Of a DNA stretch of 36,964 nucleotides, positions 1 through 7,493 are shown piece after piece. Source of the stretch: Alicyclobacillus sendaiensis NBRC 100866 (GTDB lineage: Bacteria > Bacillota > Bacilli > Alicyclobacillales > Alicyclobacillaceae); the NCBI RefSeq assembly GCF_001552675.1, contig NZ_BCRQ01000028.1:1-36964 (forward strand). The letters are read 5' to 3'. A program made the translations under genes and the position numbers. The notes under the pieces were generated by a model. The model ran no database searches, was not told the origin of the DNA, and worked only from the letters and a program-made list of their open reading frames with translations. The stretch's first letter is position 1. Every line of letters begins with the position of its first letter.

Positions 1-1
1 C

Positions 2-148
2 GTGGAAAAGCTGAGATCTCAGTTTATCGACGAGGACGTGATGGAGCGCAGTGTCGATGAGTATGAGGATTGGCTCGTGAGACGCGCGGAGCGCTTGGCA
101 GAGGCTGCGAATGCGTTTTTCGCCGAGCTTCGGGGTCAAATGGTTTAA
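2..148 (+). CDS. C-terminal end of an unknown protein (5' cut by window edge)
   Basis: An open frame runs from the window edge to a TAA at 146-148 and gives 48 residues rich in Glu, Arg and Ala (ending AELRGQMV). It looks like an amphipathic, probably helical C-terminal tail. A GTG at position 2 could in principle be a start, but no ribosome-binding site is visible because the sequence begins there, so I treat it as the end of a longer gene. A hairpin with a following T-rich stretch at 226-267 would terminate it. No family is recognised. Confidence 0.5.
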   Translation: MEKLRSQFIDEDVMERSVDEYEDWLVRRAERLAEAANAFFAELRGQMV

Positions 149-225
149 CGCAAAATAAAGTTGCAGAACACCGACACGCAAATCTACACAGCGTGGCGGT
201 CTTCCATGGACGAGGTTCCCTTGGA

Positions 226-268
226 GGGAGGATTCCGCGACGAGTTGTCGAATCCTTCCTTGTCTCTA
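226..268 (+). terminator. Probable intrinsic terminator after the first gene
   Basis: Arms 226-235 (GGGAGGATTC) and 250-259 (GAATCCTTCC) pair over 10 bp with one G-U pair. A further GAC/GTC stem forms inside the loop. The T-rich TTGTCTCT follows. It lies between the truncated first gene and the lipoprotein gene. Confidence 0.45.
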
Positions 269-320
269 CCTTCATCTTCGCGCGCTGCATAAGGAGCGTC
301 GCGCACGGGAGTTACGTCAC

Positions 321-1268
321 GTGAATTGCATGAAACCTTGCCATCCCGCAACAGTACACAAGGGTGGCCAGAAGGCCGGAGCGCGGCGATCTGCGCTTCC
401 TTTCGCGCTCGTGATGATGGTCGCCATCGGTGTGGGAGGATGCGGGACTCCCCTGCAGGTGTCGGTTGGACACGTCACGAATGCTTCGAAAACCTCGACC
501 GCGGCGCATCAGCAGGTGCGCGGCGAGGAGGCGAATGGAACCTCCAGTTCCAATCGATCTGCCGGCGGGGACAAGGCCAAGCAGCACACGGCGAACGTGG
601 AGCAACCGTCGTCCAACACGCAAAGCAGCCTGCTGAACAATCAAAACTCGGTCCTCTTCATCGGCCGCGATGGGCAGCAGGTCCGCATTCCTGTGGTGCC
701 CATCGTGAACGCTCAATACGGGATTACGCCGGAGCAGCCGCTCCTGCCCTACCCCGCGGGAGGGTTTCATCCCATCCACTTCACCATTCCGCCGGACCAA
801 GTTTCGGATCTTAGTGTGTACTTTTTGAACAATGGCACCAACGACGGCGGCGTGGAACTCTTGGGCCCGCGGGGTTGGTGGGTCACGCGCGCTGGCGACG
901 GCGCCGATGGTTCTGTTGCCATCGATCTCGCCAGCGGAGACGGCCAAAGCACGCTCACATTCTTCGTGGACACAGCCATGGGAGGCATTGTGCAGGATGT
1001 CATGGCTTACTTTCCGAATTGGCAGCAACTCATTCCTCAGGACATGCAGGACGTCGGGCCCGTGACGTCGCCGACGTTTGCCGCTCGCGTTTTGCTCAAC
1101 CCGAACGCGCTCGCGTACGAGCTTGCGGATGGCACGAATGGCCTTGCCATTTTCGTTCACGGGCCGAACGTCAACTGGGACTTTGTCCAGGAAGAAGTGC
1201 GGGGGCTTCCGCACGACCTGGAGACCACCCTCCTGAACTACGAATTGTCCGTGACGCCGCACAGTTAA
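321..1268 (+). CDS. Secreted lipoprotein of unknown function
   Basis: The product has 315 residues. The N-terminus is basic (residues 5-23), followed by a hydrophobic stretch (about 25-38) and a lipobox ending GVGGC, with the lipidated Cys at residue 41. Residues 45-105 are a Ser/Thr/Asn/Gln-rich linker typical of surface proteins. The globular part (about 110-315) begins near NQNSVLFIGRDGQQ. I do not recognise it with certainty; the arrangement reminds me of DUF4850-type lipoproteins, which is a weak guess. The GTG start at 321 follows GGGAG (307-311) by 9 nt; ATG 330 is an alternative. The next gene starts about 60 nt downstream with its own strong ribosome-binding site, so the two are probably co-transcribed. 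Confidence 0.75.
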   Translation: MNCMKPCHPATVHKGGQKAGARRSALPFALVMMVAIGVGGCGTPLQVSVGHVTNASKTSTAAHQQVRGEEANGTSSSNRSAGGDKAKQHTANVEQPSSNTQSSLLNNQNSVLFIGRDGQQVRIPVVPIVNAQYGITPEQPLLPYPAGGFHPIHFTIPPDQVSDLSVYFLNNGTNDGGVELLGPRGWWVTRAGDGADGSVAIDLASGDGQSTLTFFVDTAMGGIVQDVMAYFPNWQQLIPQDMQDVGPVTSPTFAARVLLNPNALAYELADGTNGLAIFVHGPNVNWDFVQEEVRGLPHDLETTLLNYELSVTPHS

Positions 1269-1329
1269 TCGGCTCTGCGTCACGTTTCTCCGCGCCGCCT
1301 CTCCTCTCCTACATGAAGGAGATCTCGCC

Positions 1330-2463
1330 GTGATCGCGGGAATCGAACCGGAGGGCGCGCGCCTTCGCCTGACGGTGCACGTCGATCTCGTCAACGCGCG
1401 GGGGTGGATCACGGGGCAACGCTGGTACGCCGCGTCCTACTCGCTTGGCGACGAATTGAAATCCGGCGGTCTGCTGCCGGCACAGACGCAGCACACATAC
1501 CACGGGCCTGTTCGCCTCAACTTCCAGAGCGGCTTCCCGAGCGGGTTTCGGACGGAGCCGGTCACGGTCGAAGTGGCGGGCAAGCCGGCGGCCAAGTGGC
1601 CCTCGAGCATCCCGATGTATGGCTCGCTCGTAAATCCGGAGACGTGGCCGCCGGGATCGTGGGACAACCTGATCTTGGGCCAGGTGGGCCCATGGATCTG
1701 GGTGGCGCTCAAGGGGCCCGGGTCGCTGCCTTCGCCGCTGCGCGCGCTGCCCGTATCGTGGGGCTACCGCGTGTGGAACCGGCTGGTGGCGTTCAACGTG
1801 CAAACGGGCCAGGCCGCCGAGTACCCCATTCCGCGCAGCGTGTCCATCGGATCGTGGCTTGAAATGGAGACGCCGAACCTGACCGTGCCCACGTTGGCGG
1901 TTCAGGGCGACAAGGTTTGGGTGGGCGTGGGCGAATGGATCGGGTGTTTTCCGGCCAAGCCAACGCTTCCGCCGCGCGTCAGTGTGGCGGAGGTGAACGC
2001 GCCAGACATCCGTTCGCCGGATGCGTCATACACCGAGTCCGTGGGTCAAGCGGCGCTTGATGCCCTTCGGGCGGACGCGGTCGCGGGGGCGCAATCCCTT
2101 GCGAGTTATTGGAACCGTCTCGTGGGTGCGAAGGTACCGGGCGTGCCGCCGTTTTCGGACTATCAGTCGGGCAAGCTCGCCACCTGGAATCTATCTTTGC
2201 CCCCCTTGGATCACGGCAGCTTGCCTCCTTTGCTGCTCTGGTCGCTCACGTTTCCCTACGACGCGGGCAGCGCGGCCGATGGAGAGCGAAACGAGCTGGC
2301 GCGGACCATCGCGGCAATCGTTGCGTCGCCGCTCAACTTCGCGGCGAAAGACGCGTCATCCGAGTCGGCTGTCGAGGTGCTCGCCGAGTTTCATCATCGC
2401 CCGCCTATGGCGCTTCCCGGCTTCGTCATCCGGGGCGACGCCTACTGGCCGGCGAACGGTTGA
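1330..2463 (+). CDS. Protein of unknown function, partner of the upstream lipoprotein
   Basis: The product has 377 residues. GTG 1330 is preceded by GAAGGAGAT (1316-1323) at 6-7 nt, an excellent ribosome-binding site. There is no signal peptide or membrane segment, so the protein is probably cytoplasmic unless exported in another way. The first 210 residues are rich in Trp, Pro and Gly with alternating hydrophobics (WVALKGPGS, DKVWVGVGEWIG), suggesting beta structure. The last 150 are more helical (AALDALRADAVAGAQSLASYW). No catalytic motif is recognised. Its only context is the lipoprotein gene before it and an unrelated GntR/ABC operon after it. Confidence 0.7.
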   Translation: MIAGIEPEGARLRLTVHVDLVNARGWITGQRWYAASYSLGDELKSGGLLPAQTQHTYHGPVRLNFQSGFPSGFRTEPVTVEVAGKPAAKWPSSIPMYGSLVNPETWPPGSWDNLILGQVGPWIWVALKGPGSLPSPLRALPVSWGYRVWNRLVAFNVQTGQAAEYPIPRSVSIGSWLEMETPNLTVPTLAVQGDKVWVGVGEWIGCFPAKPTLPPRVSVAEVNAPDIRSPDASYTESVGQAALDALRADAVAGAQSLASYWNRLVGAKVPGVPPFSDYQSGKLATWNLSLPPLDHGSLPPLLLWSLTFPYDAGSAADGERNELARTIAAIVASPLNFAAKDASSESAVEVLAEFHHRPPMALPGFVIRGDAYWPANG

Positions 2464-2523
2464 TGCGCTGGCCCGATCGCCGCGTGCGGAGGGAAACCGC
2501 CGAGGGGCGGCGCCTCGCGGCGT

Positions 2524-2547
2524 GCGTGAGCCGCCATGGGCTCGCGC
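2524..2547 (+). terminator. Possible terminator hairpin
   Basis: GCGTGAGCC (2524-2532) pairs with GGCTCGCGC (2539-2547), 9 bp with one wobble, around a 6-nt loop. No T-tract follows. It lies in the 219-bp gap before the GntR operon. Confidence 0.25.
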
Positions 2548-2617
2548 TGCGCGTCGGCCGGATCGCTCGCGCGTGCGGCTCATGGCGAGCCGTTTGTTCG
2601 AGGCTGACAGCGCGGTC

Positions 2618-2647
2618 TTGCGGGCCAAGTGTATCATGTGATTTAAT
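2618..2647 (+). promoter_or_regulatory. Probable promoter of the GntR/ABC operon
   Basis: A weak -35 (TTGCGG, 2618-2623) and a good -10 (TTTAAT, 2642-2647) are separated by 18 nt. The -10 lies inside the operator palindrome at 2627-2653, so a bound repressor would cover it. Confidence 0.5.
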
Positions 2648-2653
2648 ACACTT
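2627..2653 (+). promoter_or_regulatory. GntR (YtrA-type) operator, perfect inverted repeat
   Basis: AAGTGTAT (2627-2634) and ATACACTT (2646-2653) form a perfect 8-bp inverted repeat around 11 nt. It sits 30 nt upstream of the gntR start and overlaps the predicted -10. The GTGTA...TACAC form fits operators known for YtrA-subfamily regulators, so autorepression by the next gene is the likely role. Confidence 0.7.
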
Positions 2654-2682
2654 AAGACATCCGGCTGCGAGGGGGAAGCGGC

Positions 2683-3093
2683 ATGACGTTGGATCCACCT
2701 TGGCGACCTCCCGCGTGGGAGCTCGATCCGTCGCAGCCGTTGTACGAGCAGATTGCCCATCGCATCCGGGTGGAAATTGCCGCCGCACGCCTGCCGAAGG
2801 GAACTCGCCTGCCCTCCGTGCGCGATCTCGCCGCCAGTCTTCGCGTGACGCCAAACACCGTCATGCGGGCGTACGCCGAGCTGGAGCAGGACGGGCTGCT
2901 CGAGACGTTTCGCGGCCAGGGCACGTTCGTCGCGCGGGAACCGGGCGTCGAGGCGCGGGCGCGGGCGCGCATCGCCCGCCAGGCGTTTGAACACGTGCGG
3001 CGCGTCGCGGCCGATCTCGGCATGCGCGTGGAAGATTTGCTTCGGCTCGGCGCTGAAGAAGAGGGAGGAGACGAGGATGCGCGCAGCCATTGA
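2683..3093 (+). CDS. GntR-family (YtrA-type) transcriptional repressor
   Basis: The product has 136 residues. A winged helix-turn-helix of GntR type occupies about residues 18-85: PLYEQIAHRIRVEI, then the recognition region LPSVRDLAASLRVTPNTVMRAY, then the wing GLLETFRGQGTFVA. A short C-terminal helix of about 45 residues follows in place of a large effector domain. This size is typical of the YtrA subfamily, which regulates adjacent ABC transporter operons. The gene overlaps the ATPase gene by 17 nt. A perfect palindrome upstream is the likely autoregulatory operator. Confidence 0.92.
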   Translation: MTLDPPWRPPAWELDPSQPLYEQIAHRIRVEIAAARLPKGTRLPSVRDLAASLRVTPNTVMRAYAELEQDGLLETFRGQGTFVAREPGVEARARARIARQAFEHVRRVAADLGMRVEDLLRLGAEEEGGDEDARSH

Positions 3094-3775
3094 GTGTGAC
3101 CGGGTGGGATTCGCGTATGCCAAGCGCCCCATTCTCCACGAGATTTCCCTTCGCATCCAAGCCGGCGAGATGGTGGGCCTGCTAGGGCCAAACGGCGCAG
3201 GCAAGACGACCCTGCTTTGGATCATCGCGGGGATACTCCGGCCCGAGGCGGGTCACGTTCGGGTGCTCGGGCAGGCACCTGGCTGGCGAACGCTCTTCCA
3301 CACGGCGCTCTTGCCCGAGCGCGGTCATTTGCCCGGCTGGCTCACCGTCGGCGAGTGGTTCACGCATGCTCGCCGCCTGTATCCCGACTGGAGCGAGGAG
3401 AGCGAACGCCGCCTGGTGGCCGATCTCGCCCTTCGCCTCGATCGCCCCATCGCCCGCCTTTCGCGCGGCGAGGTGACGCGCGTCGGGCTCATCACGTGCC
3501 TGGCGCGCCGCGCGGAGGTCGTGCTGCTCGACGAGCCGTTCACGGGCATCGATCCCTTGGGGCGTGAGATCATCGCGAGCGCCATGGTGCGCGAGTGCGG
3601 CGAACTTGGGCGAACGGTGCTCATGGCCACGCACGACGTGCGCGAACTGGAGCCACTCTTCGATCGCGTCCTGTTTCTCAAGGACGGCTCCATTGCGGCG
3701 GACGAAACGGCCGACGCCATTCGGGCGCGCGGCCTGTCGGTCGCCTCGCGCTACCGGGAGGTGTTTTCGCCGTGA
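3077..3775 (+). CDS. ABC transporter ATP-binding protein
   Basis: The product has 232 residues and is the cytoplasmic ATPase of an ABC transporter with the next gene as membrane partner. Walker A GPNGAGKTT is at residues 37-45, the signature is a variant LSRGE at 128-132 (instead of LSGGQ), Walker B VVLLDEP is at 148-154, and the switch His (ATHD) is at 186. Start ATG 3077 was chosen because GGGAGGAG (3063-3070) precedes it; a longer frame upstream lies inside gntR. The GntR-ATPase-permease order suggests an export or antimicrobial-response transporter of the YtrABC kind. The substrate is not evident. Confidence 0.93.
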   Translation: MRAAIECDRVGFAYAKRPILHEISLRIQAGEMVGLLGPNGAGKTTLLWIIAGILRPEAGHVRVLGQAPGWRTLFHTALLPERGHLPGWLTVGEWFTHARRLYPDWSEESERRLVADLALRLDRPIARLSRGEVTRVGLITCLARRAEVVLLDEPFTGIDPLGREIIASAMVRECGELGRTVLMATHDVRELEPLFDRVLFLKDGSIAADETADAIRARGLSVASRYREVFSP

Positions 3776-5310
3776 CGCAGGCCGAGCGATGGATGGCGCT
3801 GTGGCGATTCGAGTGGTCCAGGGGACGGGGAATCCGGAGTTCATGGAAGCGGCGACTCGCGTGGATCCTCGTCGCGGCGGGGGTATCGTTGGTCGCGGGC
3901 CTGACCCTCTCGGTGAGCACCTCCGCTTCGCCGGATCGCGTTGGCGTGGCGTCGCTCTCGGTGTGGCTCTTCCTCGGTTCGTTTTCCCTCGCGAGCTGGG
4001 CCGGTGGGGGAGACGGGGTCGGGGCGACGGCGATGCTTCCGTATGCGCGCGTCACGGTGGTGTGCGTTCGCGCCGCGGCGGCGTATGTCAGACTGATGGG
4101 CTGGCTCCTTCTTGGCGCGGCTCTCTCCGCCGGCGTCCATGCCGCGCACGGGCTTTTGGGGAATCCGCAGGTTCTCGGTACGTGGTTGTCCCTTCTGGCT
4201 GTGGCAGTCCTTGCGTATGCGGGCCGCGCCTGCGTCTCCGCCGTGCTCGCTGCGCTGCGAAGCTCGCCCTATCGCTGGCTGGGAACCGTGGGCGATGGCA
4301 TGTGGACGGGCCTGATGGTGTTCATCGTCGACGACATCGCCAAGCGTGGCCCCCTGTCCGGAACGCATGAGAGTTGGATGGTGTTCGCGGCGGCTTACGC
4401 GGCGTATGGGCTCATCTGTGCGGCAGTCGGCGTGCGATGCCTCGCCCGCGGCACTTGGCTCCATGCGGCGCGGCGGGACGCCGCGCCCGGGCGGGCGGAA
4501 GGGGTGCGTCGAGCGCCTCGCTTCTCTCGTCCGCCGGATCACGACGCGCTCGCCCGCGGTTTGGAGCCACACGTGACGAATACGGGTGCGGAGATGGTCC
4601 GGACCGCACTCGCCATCTTTCGCATGGCGATTGGGCGCGCGCTCTGGCCGACCGGCGCGAGGTCAGTTTGGCGGGCTGTGGCCGTTCACCTCACCATTCC
4701 CATCGTGGCCGCTTTGGTTTTCGTGATGTTGCAGTGGACGTCTCCGCATCTGCACCTCTCGTTCGCACGCCTCGAGGGCGGAATGCTTGGCGGCGCGTGG
4801 TTGTGGTCCATGTTTTGCGGCTTTGCGGTGACGGCGCTTTTCGATCACCTCGGCGACTGGGCGCGCGGCTGGCCCGTGCGCAGGGAGGGCGTGATCGTCG
4901 GGTTTGCGCTGGCCGAAAACCTCACCACGTGGTTCTGGGTGACCGCGGGCGCGCTGGGCGGGCTTGTGCTTTGGGCGCATGCCGCGATGGAGCGCGCGGC
5001 AAGAGGCGCGGATCTGCGGGAAATGCTGATCGCGTGGGCGGTGGCGGGCCTCTGTGGGACGTGGAACACGGTCTGGTCCGCGAGCGTGACGCTTCGGCGC
5101 AATCGCGGCGGGATGTCCGCTTGGTTCGGGCTGGAGGTGTTCCTGGCGGGCGTGTGGTTCATCGAGGGCGGACGCGTGGTGGCGTGGCTCGACAGCGCCT
5201 CCTGGCCGAAGGTGGCGGGGGTGTTTGTGGCGTCCCTCGTGCTCGCGGCGGCCATCCTCGCTCTTCACCTGCGCGCGGCTGCGCGGGCGCTCGTCTCGCC
5301 GGAACGCTGA
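3772..5310 (+). CDS. ABC transporter permease, about 12 membrane segments
   Basis: The product has 512 residues. GTG 3772 overlaps the ATPase stop by 4 nt (GTGA) and follows GGGAGGTG (3756-3763) at 8 nt. Hydrophobicity suggests about six segments in the first 220 residues, a basic hydrophilic loop (about 225-280, rich in Arg and Pro), then about six more. This is a two-block architecture, as in fused ABC-2 type permeases. No solute-binding protein is encoded nearby, which fits an exporter. The family assignment rests on context and topology, because I recognise no diagnostic motif. Confidence 0.8.
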   Translation: MTQAERWMALWRFEWSRGRGIRSSWKRRLAWILVAAGVSLVAGLTLSVSTSASPDRVGVASLSVWLFLGSFSLASWAGGGDGVGATAMLPYARVTVVCVRAAAAYVRLMGWLLLGAALSAGVHAAHGLLGNPQVLGTWLSLLAVAVLAYAGRACVSAVLAALRSSPYRWLGTVGDGMWTGLMVFIVDDIAKRGPLSGTHESWMVFAAAYAAYGLICAAVGVRCLARGTWLHAARRDAAPGRAEGVRRAPRFSRPPDHDALARGLEPHVTNTGAEMVRTALAIFRMAIGRALWPTGARSVWRAVAVHLTIPIVAALVFVMLQWTSPHLHLSFARLEGGMLGGAWLWSMFCGFAVTALFDHLGDWARGWPVRREGVIVGFALAENLTTWFWVTAGALGGLVLWAHAAMERAARGADLREMLIAWAVAGLCGTWNTVWSASVTLRRNRGGMSAWFGLEVFLAGVWFIEGGRVVAWLDSASWPKVAGVFVASLVLAAAILALHLRAAARALVSPER

Positions 5311-5340
5311 AATGGCATCCGCGCCTTCGCATCGAAATGG

Positions 5341-5365
5341 AGCGGCCGGGAACCTCGCGGCCGCT
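5341..5365 (+). terminator. Possible terminator hairpin after the ABC permease
   Basis: AGCGGCCG (5341-5348) and CGGCCGCT (5358-5365) form a perfect 8-bp stem with a 9-nt loop, followed only by TTGTCG. The right arm abuts the -35 of the next promoter. Confidence 0.35.
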
Positions 5366-5393
5366 TGTCGATCTCGACGGCTTGTCGTATACT
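5365..5393 (+). promoter_or_regulatory. Sigma-A promoter of the rhodanese/thioredoxin genes
   Basis: -35 TTGTCG (5365-5370), 17-nt spacer, -10 TATACT (5388-5393). The start of transcription would fall inside the inverted repeat at 5393-5410, about 40 nt before the rhodanese ATG. Confidence 0.7.
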
Positions 5394-5410
5394 ATACCCA
5401 GTAAGGTATA
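5393..5410 (+). promoter_or_regulatory. Inverted repeat at the transcription start, likely operator
   Basis: TATACC (5393-5398) and GGTATA (5405-5410) are a perfect 6-bp inverted repeat with a 6-nt spacer, placed directly after the -10. The ATACC...GGTAT form recalls operators of the CsoR/CstR family, which control rhodanese and persulfide genes in other Firmicutes. The assignment is inference, and no such regulator is encoded in the window. Confidence 0.5.
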
Positions 5411-5439
5411 ACAACGCAGAGCCTGTCGAGGAGTGAGAT

Positions 5440-5832
5440 ATGTCCATGTCGTGGATCTGGATTGTCGCGGTGGCGGTCGTCGTAGGCGTGTGGATCTGGA
5501 GAGCGCTTCCCGCGAAAGGCGTTCGGCCCATCTCGGCGGACGAGCTGAAGGACCTCCTGCGAGACAAAAGGTCAGGCGCGCAGCTGGTTGACGTGCGGGA
5601 GCCTTCGGAATTTCGGGGAGGCCATATTCAAGGGTTCAAGAACATTCCGCTCGGCGAGTTGCCGCATCGCAGCGCTGAATTGGACAAGGAGAAGCCCGTC
5701 GTCGTCATGTGCCGCTCCGGGGCGCGCAGCGCTCGTGCGGCCAAGTGGCTGGCACGCCACGGTTTCCGGGACGTGCGCAACCTCACGGGCGGGATCATGG
5801 CCTGGAATGCGGCGAAGCGGCGTTCGTCCTGA
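5440..5832 (+). CDS. Membrane-anchored rhodanese-like sulfurtransferase
   Basis: The product has 130 residues. One N-terminal membrane segment (residues about 4-20, WIWIVAVAVVVGVWIW) is followed by a single rhodanese domain (30-127). The active-site loop CRSGARS has the catalytic Cys at residue 91. The DVREPSEFRGGHIQGFKNIP stretch is the conserved first half. Such proteins carry sulfane sulfur as a Cys persulfide. The ribosome-binding site GAGGAG (5428-5433) fixes the ATG. A thioredoxin gene follows 36 nt downstream and could act as its reductant. Confidence 0.93.
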   Translation: MSMSWIWIVAVAVVVGVWIWRALPAKGVRPISADELKDLLRDKRSGAQLVDVREPSEFRGGHIQGFKNIPLGELPHRSAELDKEKPVVVMCRSGARSARAAKWLARHGFRDVRNLTGGIMAWNAAKRRSS

Positions 5833-5868
5833 CGGAGCAGATGCTACGGGAAAGGCGGCGATGTGGAC

Positions 5869-6210
5869 ATGGCCACGTTGACGCTGTCGGAGTCGTCCTT
5901 CACGCGGCTTCTTCGCGACGCCGAGACCCCGGTGCTCGTGGACTTCTGGGCGCCGTGGTGTGCGCCCTGTCGGCTGATGGCGCCGGTGGTCGAGGCGGTC
6001 GCTCGCCAGTTCGAAGGCGAGCTCATTGTGGGCAAACTGGACGTGGATGAGAGTCCGCGCGTTGCACAGGCTTACGGGGTGATGAGCATTCCGACGCTCA
6101 TGGCGTTCCGGGATGGAGTCCCGGTGATGCGGCTTCAGGGCCTCGTGCCCAAGCGCGCCGTGCTTCAAGCCCTGGAGACCGTGTGGAACGATGGGAGGAA
6201 TGGAGAATGA
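5869..6210 (+). CDS. Thioredoxin
   Basis: The product has 113 residues and a single thioredoxin fold. The redox motif WCAPC has Cys at 31 and 34, and the cis-Pro loop reads SIPTLM. The CAPC dipeptide differs slightly from the classical CGPC. ATG 5869 is preferred because the AAAGGCGG at 5851-5858 lies 10 nt upstream; GTG 5863 is only 4 nt from it but is possible. It follows the rhodanese gene and overlaps the DUF302 gene by 4 nt (ATGA). A role in reducing the upstream rhodanese persulfide or general protein disulfides is inferred. Confidence 0.93.
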   Translation: MATLTLSESSFTRLLRDAETPVLVDFWAPWCAPCRLMAPVVEAVARQFEGELIVGKLDVDESPRVAQAYGVMSIPTLMAFRDGVPVMRLQGLVPKRAVLQALETVWNDGRNGE

Positions 6211-6605
6211 GCGAAAGCTGGGCTCGCGTGTACGATTCCCCCTACGCGGTGGACGAGACGGTCCATCGCGTGACGGAGGCGCTCAAAGAGCAGCAGTTCG
6301 GCGTGCTTTGGCAAATGGACGTCCCCGAGACGCTTCGCGCCAAAGGCATGCCGTTTTCGACGCCGTACCGCATTCTCGAGGTGTGTAACCCGAAGGCCGC
6401 GAACGAGGTGTTGTCGCAAAACCTTCAGGTCGGGTATTTTCTCCCGTGCAAGGTCGTGGTGTATCAGGACGGCGATGGGACGAAGGTGGCGTTTCCCAGA
6501 CCCACCGCGCTCATCGGATGGATACAAGATCCCGCCCTCGATCCCGTCGCGGCGCGCGTCGAAGACGCGCTCGATCGCGCCATCGCGAAGGCCATCGAGT
6601 CGTGA
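6207..6605 (+). CDS. DUF302 domain protein
   Basis: The product has 132 residues. The start overlaps the thioredoxin stop (ATGA), with GGGAGG upstream, so translation is coupled. The whole protein matches the DUF302 pattern as I remember it: an N-terminal beta-alpha unit (TVHRVTEALKEQQFGVLWQMDV), a central region with a Cys (YRILEVCNPKAANEVL), and a conserved second Cys in the GYFLPCKVVVYQD strand. Its biochemical function is not established. DUF302 genes often sit beside rhodanese and thioredoxin genes, as here, which suggests a role in sulfur or redox handling. A terminator follows. Confidence 0.85.
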   Translation: MSESWARVYDSPYAVDETVHRVTEALKEQQFGVLWQMDVPETLRAKGMPFSTPYRILEVCNPKAANEVLSQNLQVGYFLPCKVVVYQDGDGTKVAFPRPTALIGWIQDPALDPVAARVEDALDRAIAKAIES

Positions 6606-6624
6606 AGTCCTAGCAGGAATGCGG

Positions 6625-6676
6625 GCCGCGCTGGCGAAGCGTTTCAACATCGCTTCCCAGTCGCGGCATTTTGTTT
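6625..6676 (+). terminator. Intrinsic terminator after the rhodanese-thioredoxin-DUF302 genes
   Basis: Three stacked stems make 16 bp with two single-base bulges: GCCGCG/CGCGGC (6625-6630 with 6662-6667), CTGG/CCAG (6631-6634 with 6657-6660) and GAAGCG/CGCTTC (6636-6641 with 6651-6656). The run ATTTTGTTT follows. Confidence 0.75.
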
Positions 6677-6697
6677 ACCGTTGGAGGCGGTTCGGAC

Positions 6698-7453
6698 GTG
6701 ATTGTCGTGGATGCGGAAAACGCGTTTCGGATGATTGGGCAGTACGATCACAGCCTGCACGCGGGCGAGATGGGCGCGTGGCTGCGAGACGAGGTGTTCT
6801 CAGCCGTCGAGCGGCGCGCTTCGGTGCTCAAGGCCGCGGCCGAGCACGACCTGGCATGGAAAGCTATGGACAAGGTGCCCATGTGGAACGACGCGCGCGG
6901 CGCGCCGTACTCGTTTCTCGACCTTCCCGATTCGTGGAAGCTGGCTCACTATCACTGCGGCGTCGACCAGCTCGAGGATCGAGATCCGTACGCGGGTCTC
7001 CTCGCCAGTCGGCACTACGCGGCCTTTTTCGAGCATGCCGCAGATGCCGATGCGCTGGCGTTTCTGGCGCGCGAGCAATCTCGCCAGGCGCGCCTCCTGG
7101 GGGAACTGGGCGTTGCCGAACGAGACGTCGCGCGCGATGTGCGCGTCGTCCAGTTTCTCGATAAACTATCCCTGTACGTGTGCCTGAGCCATCCGCGCTG
7201 CGGGATGGGGCCGGTTGTTCCATGGCTTCGCGGGCCGTTTCGAGAGCTGGAGTCCATCATGGGCGAGCCCATCGAGGTTCAGTGGGAGGGGCCTGGTCGC
7301 ATTCGGTTGAAACCGTTTCCCTTCCGAGCGGCGTTCGCGTGCGACGTCCCGCTGCGGCGGGTGGACAAGCGGCAGATCGCCGCGGTCGGGATCGCCAAGG
7401 CCTACGTCCAGGCAGCTGTGGAGCGGGAGCGCGTGACCATGGCACCTGCCTGA
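6698..7453 (+). CDS. DUF3891 family protein
   Basis: The product has 251 residues. The opening MIVVDAENAFRMIGQYDHS and the later HYHCGVD and SRQARLLGEL segments match DUF3891 as I know it. No catalytic role is established. GTG 6698 was chosen because GGAGG (6683-6687) precedes it by 10 nt; the in-frame TTG 6671 lies in the T-tract of the terminator. The Gln-x-Asp-His near the N-terminus and the His pair further on (LAHYHCG) could bind a metal, which is speculation. A dehydrogenase gene follows 40 nt later, so the two are probably co-transcribed. Confidence 0.8.
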   Translation: MIVVDAENAFRMIGQYDHSLHAGEMGAWLRDEVFSAVERRASVLKAAAEHDLAWKAMDKVPMWNDARGAPYSFLDLPDSWKLAHYHCGVDQLEDRDPYAGLLASRHYAAFFEHAADADALAFLAREQSRQARLLGELGVAERDVARDVRVVQFLDKLSLYVCLSHPRCGMGPVVPWLRGPFRELESIMGEPIEVQWEGPGRIRLKPFPFRAAFACDVPLRRVDKRQIAAVGIAKAYVQAAVERERVTMAPA

Positions 7454-7493
7454 CGAGGCACAGCGGAGCGAAGAGAAGGAAAGGGTGGGCGGA

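Noticed and set aside
312-1412. Minus-strand frame (366 codons) opposite the lipoprotein gene
   Set aside because: The plus-strand gene has a signal peptide with lipobox and sensible codon use; the minus frame has neither signals nor plausible composition.
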